Shown one piece after another: positions 63,330-64,000 of a stretch of DNA of 64,000 bases (position 1 is the stretch's first letter; the number at the start of each line of letters is the position of its first letter). Location: the NCBI RefSeq assembly GCF_000425805.1, contig NZ_AUED01000001.1:434001-498000 (forward strand), read 5' to 3'. The translations under genes and the position numbers were made by a program. This DNA comes from Pseudomonas vranovensis DSM 16006 (GTDB lineage Bacteria > Pseudomonadota > Gammaproteobacteria > Pseudomonadales > Pseudomonadaceae). The notes under the pieces are model-generated. The model did not search any database. It was not told the origin of the DNA and worked only from the letters and a program-made list of their open reading frames with translations.

Positions 63330-64000
63330 GGATCCAGAACGCGGGGCAAGTCGAGACGTCGCAGCGCCGCTCCTTCGGGGGCGTGTTTGCCCCGCGGTGC
63401 TTTTGCCTGGCGATACTCCCCAGGTGTCACCCCATAGGCCTGCTTGAACTGCCGGTTGAGGTGGCTCTGGTCCGAAAACCCTAACGCAAACGCCACATTG
63501 AAGGGCAGGCAATCGTTCTTCAACAGTTCTCGCGCACGGCTCAAGCGACGTTGCTTGAGCCAGGCATGCGGCGGCAAGCCGGTGGCCTGGCGAAACACCC
63601 GGGCAAAATGAAACGGCGACAGGCTGACTGCTTCGGCCAGTTCCTGCAGCGAAGGCGGGTAGGCCAGGCGGCTGTCCATCAACTCTTTGGCCCGGGCCAC
63701 GGCGCACGGCTCATTGCCCGGTGTTCGCGGGCTGACCACGTGGGCGTGACGCTGCAGCAGCAACAACACCGCCTCGCGCCAGGCGGTTTGTTGTTCGAGG
63801 GCGCTGGCGCCATGCTCGGCAGAGCTGTGCAGCCAACTGAATGCCTTGGCCAGTTGCGGGTCGTGCAGCACGCTGGCCTGGAAGCCGGGCAGGCCGTCGC
63901 GCTTGATTTCCAATTCGTCGAGCACGCCGGTAATGCGCTCGCTGTCGGGATAAAAGCCGCGATAGCGCCAGCCTTGTTCATGGGCCTTGGCCCCGGTGTG
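63299..64000 (-). CDS. AraC-family regulator (partial, continues past window)
   Basis: The leftward frame is open to the window edge. The N-terminal sensing part is cut but shows [15 protein letters not shown], typical of AraC effector domains. The C-terminal double HTH is complete: [36 protein letters not shown] and [29 protein letters not shown]. An internal GTG (63925) is not the true start because homology continues upstream. About 25 residues follow the HTH and run into the end of ahpF. Confidence 0.88.
   Translation of the reverse strand, partial: HTGAKAHEQGWRYRGFYPDSERITGVLDELEIKRDGLPGFQASVLHDPQLAKAFSWLHSSAEHGASALEQQTAWREAVLLLLQRHAHVVSPRTPGNEPCAVARAKELMDSRLAYPPSLQELAEAVSLSPFHFARVFRQATGLPPHAWLKQRRLSRARELLKNDCLPFNVAFALGFSDQSHLNRQFKQAYGVTPGEYRQAKAPRGKHAPEGAALRRLDLPRVLDPQAGADVRIK

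Noticed and set aside
61740..63707. 655-codon open frame antisense to ahpF
   Set aside because: Shadow of ahpF; it covers the whole flavoprotein gene and has no recognisable domain.

Overview
This window reads as Pseudomonas chromosome of the P. putida/fluorescens type. The evidence is the GC-rich core genes (modABC, tsdBA-like genes, ugd, galU, gor, ahpC/ahpF, csrA, an OprD porin), a tRNA-Leu(UAA), and a P. putida-style REP palindrome. All identifications come from reading the sequence; no database search was run.

Layout. (1) 1-4513 and 17114-23430 are the late genes of a siphovirus-like prophage: tape-measure end, minor tail proteins, an NlpC/P60 tail peptidase, a TipJ-type hub protein, a tail spike, a GH19 endolysin, a nested Rz/Rz1 spanin pair and two acyltransferases that look like lysogenic-conversion cargo. 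The prophage ends at 23437-23484 in a copy of the 3' half of tRNA-Cys. (2) 4533-17091 is a separate element of about 12.5 kb sitting between the hub and tail-spike genes. It has its own tyrosine integrase, an AlpA-like regulator, a primase-helicase, an iteron-rich putative origin, a pair of zinc-ribbon proteins and a cargo zone. A 15-bp direct repeat, which is the stem of a phage terminator, bounds it. It looks like a P4-type satellite nested inside a prophage late operon. The cargo holds a four-finger/GIY-YIG-like protein and, divergent from the later cargo genes, a translationally coupled ParA-like ATPase plus a nucleotide-cyclase-fold protein. That pair is the best candidate for an undescribed (possibly anti-phage) system. 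(3) 23437-25995 is a stack of decayed prophage ends at the tRNA-Cys site: two att-like copies, two broken integrase 3' ends and a tail-fibre assembly gene. (4) 26023-33385 holds an oprD/MFS/M20 amidohydrolase operon with a divergent LysR gene, then a GNAT and a MocR regulator. A third copy of the tRNA-Cys terminator and a decapitated gene follow. (5) 33741-64000 is core genome: two arylsulfatases, lipoproteins, small proteins, a YkvI-type transporter, a nitroreductase, tRNA-Leu, a kinase/KaiC-like/receiver operon, csrA, topoisomerase IB, modABC under a clear ModE box, a nitronate monooxygenase, thiosulfate dehydrogenase genes, UDP-sugar genes, glutathione reductase, ahpC/ahpF and an AraC regulator cut by the window edge.

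How it fits together. If the nested element excises at its terminator repeats, it restores a contiguous hub-terminator-tail spike arrangement identical in style to the other phage gene junctions. The element therefore need not inactivate its host prophage. Its replication module (iterons, a 39-aa leader ORF and the primase-helicase) could let it exploit prophage induction. The repeated tRNA-Cys ends show that the same chromosomal site has been used several times by related integrases.
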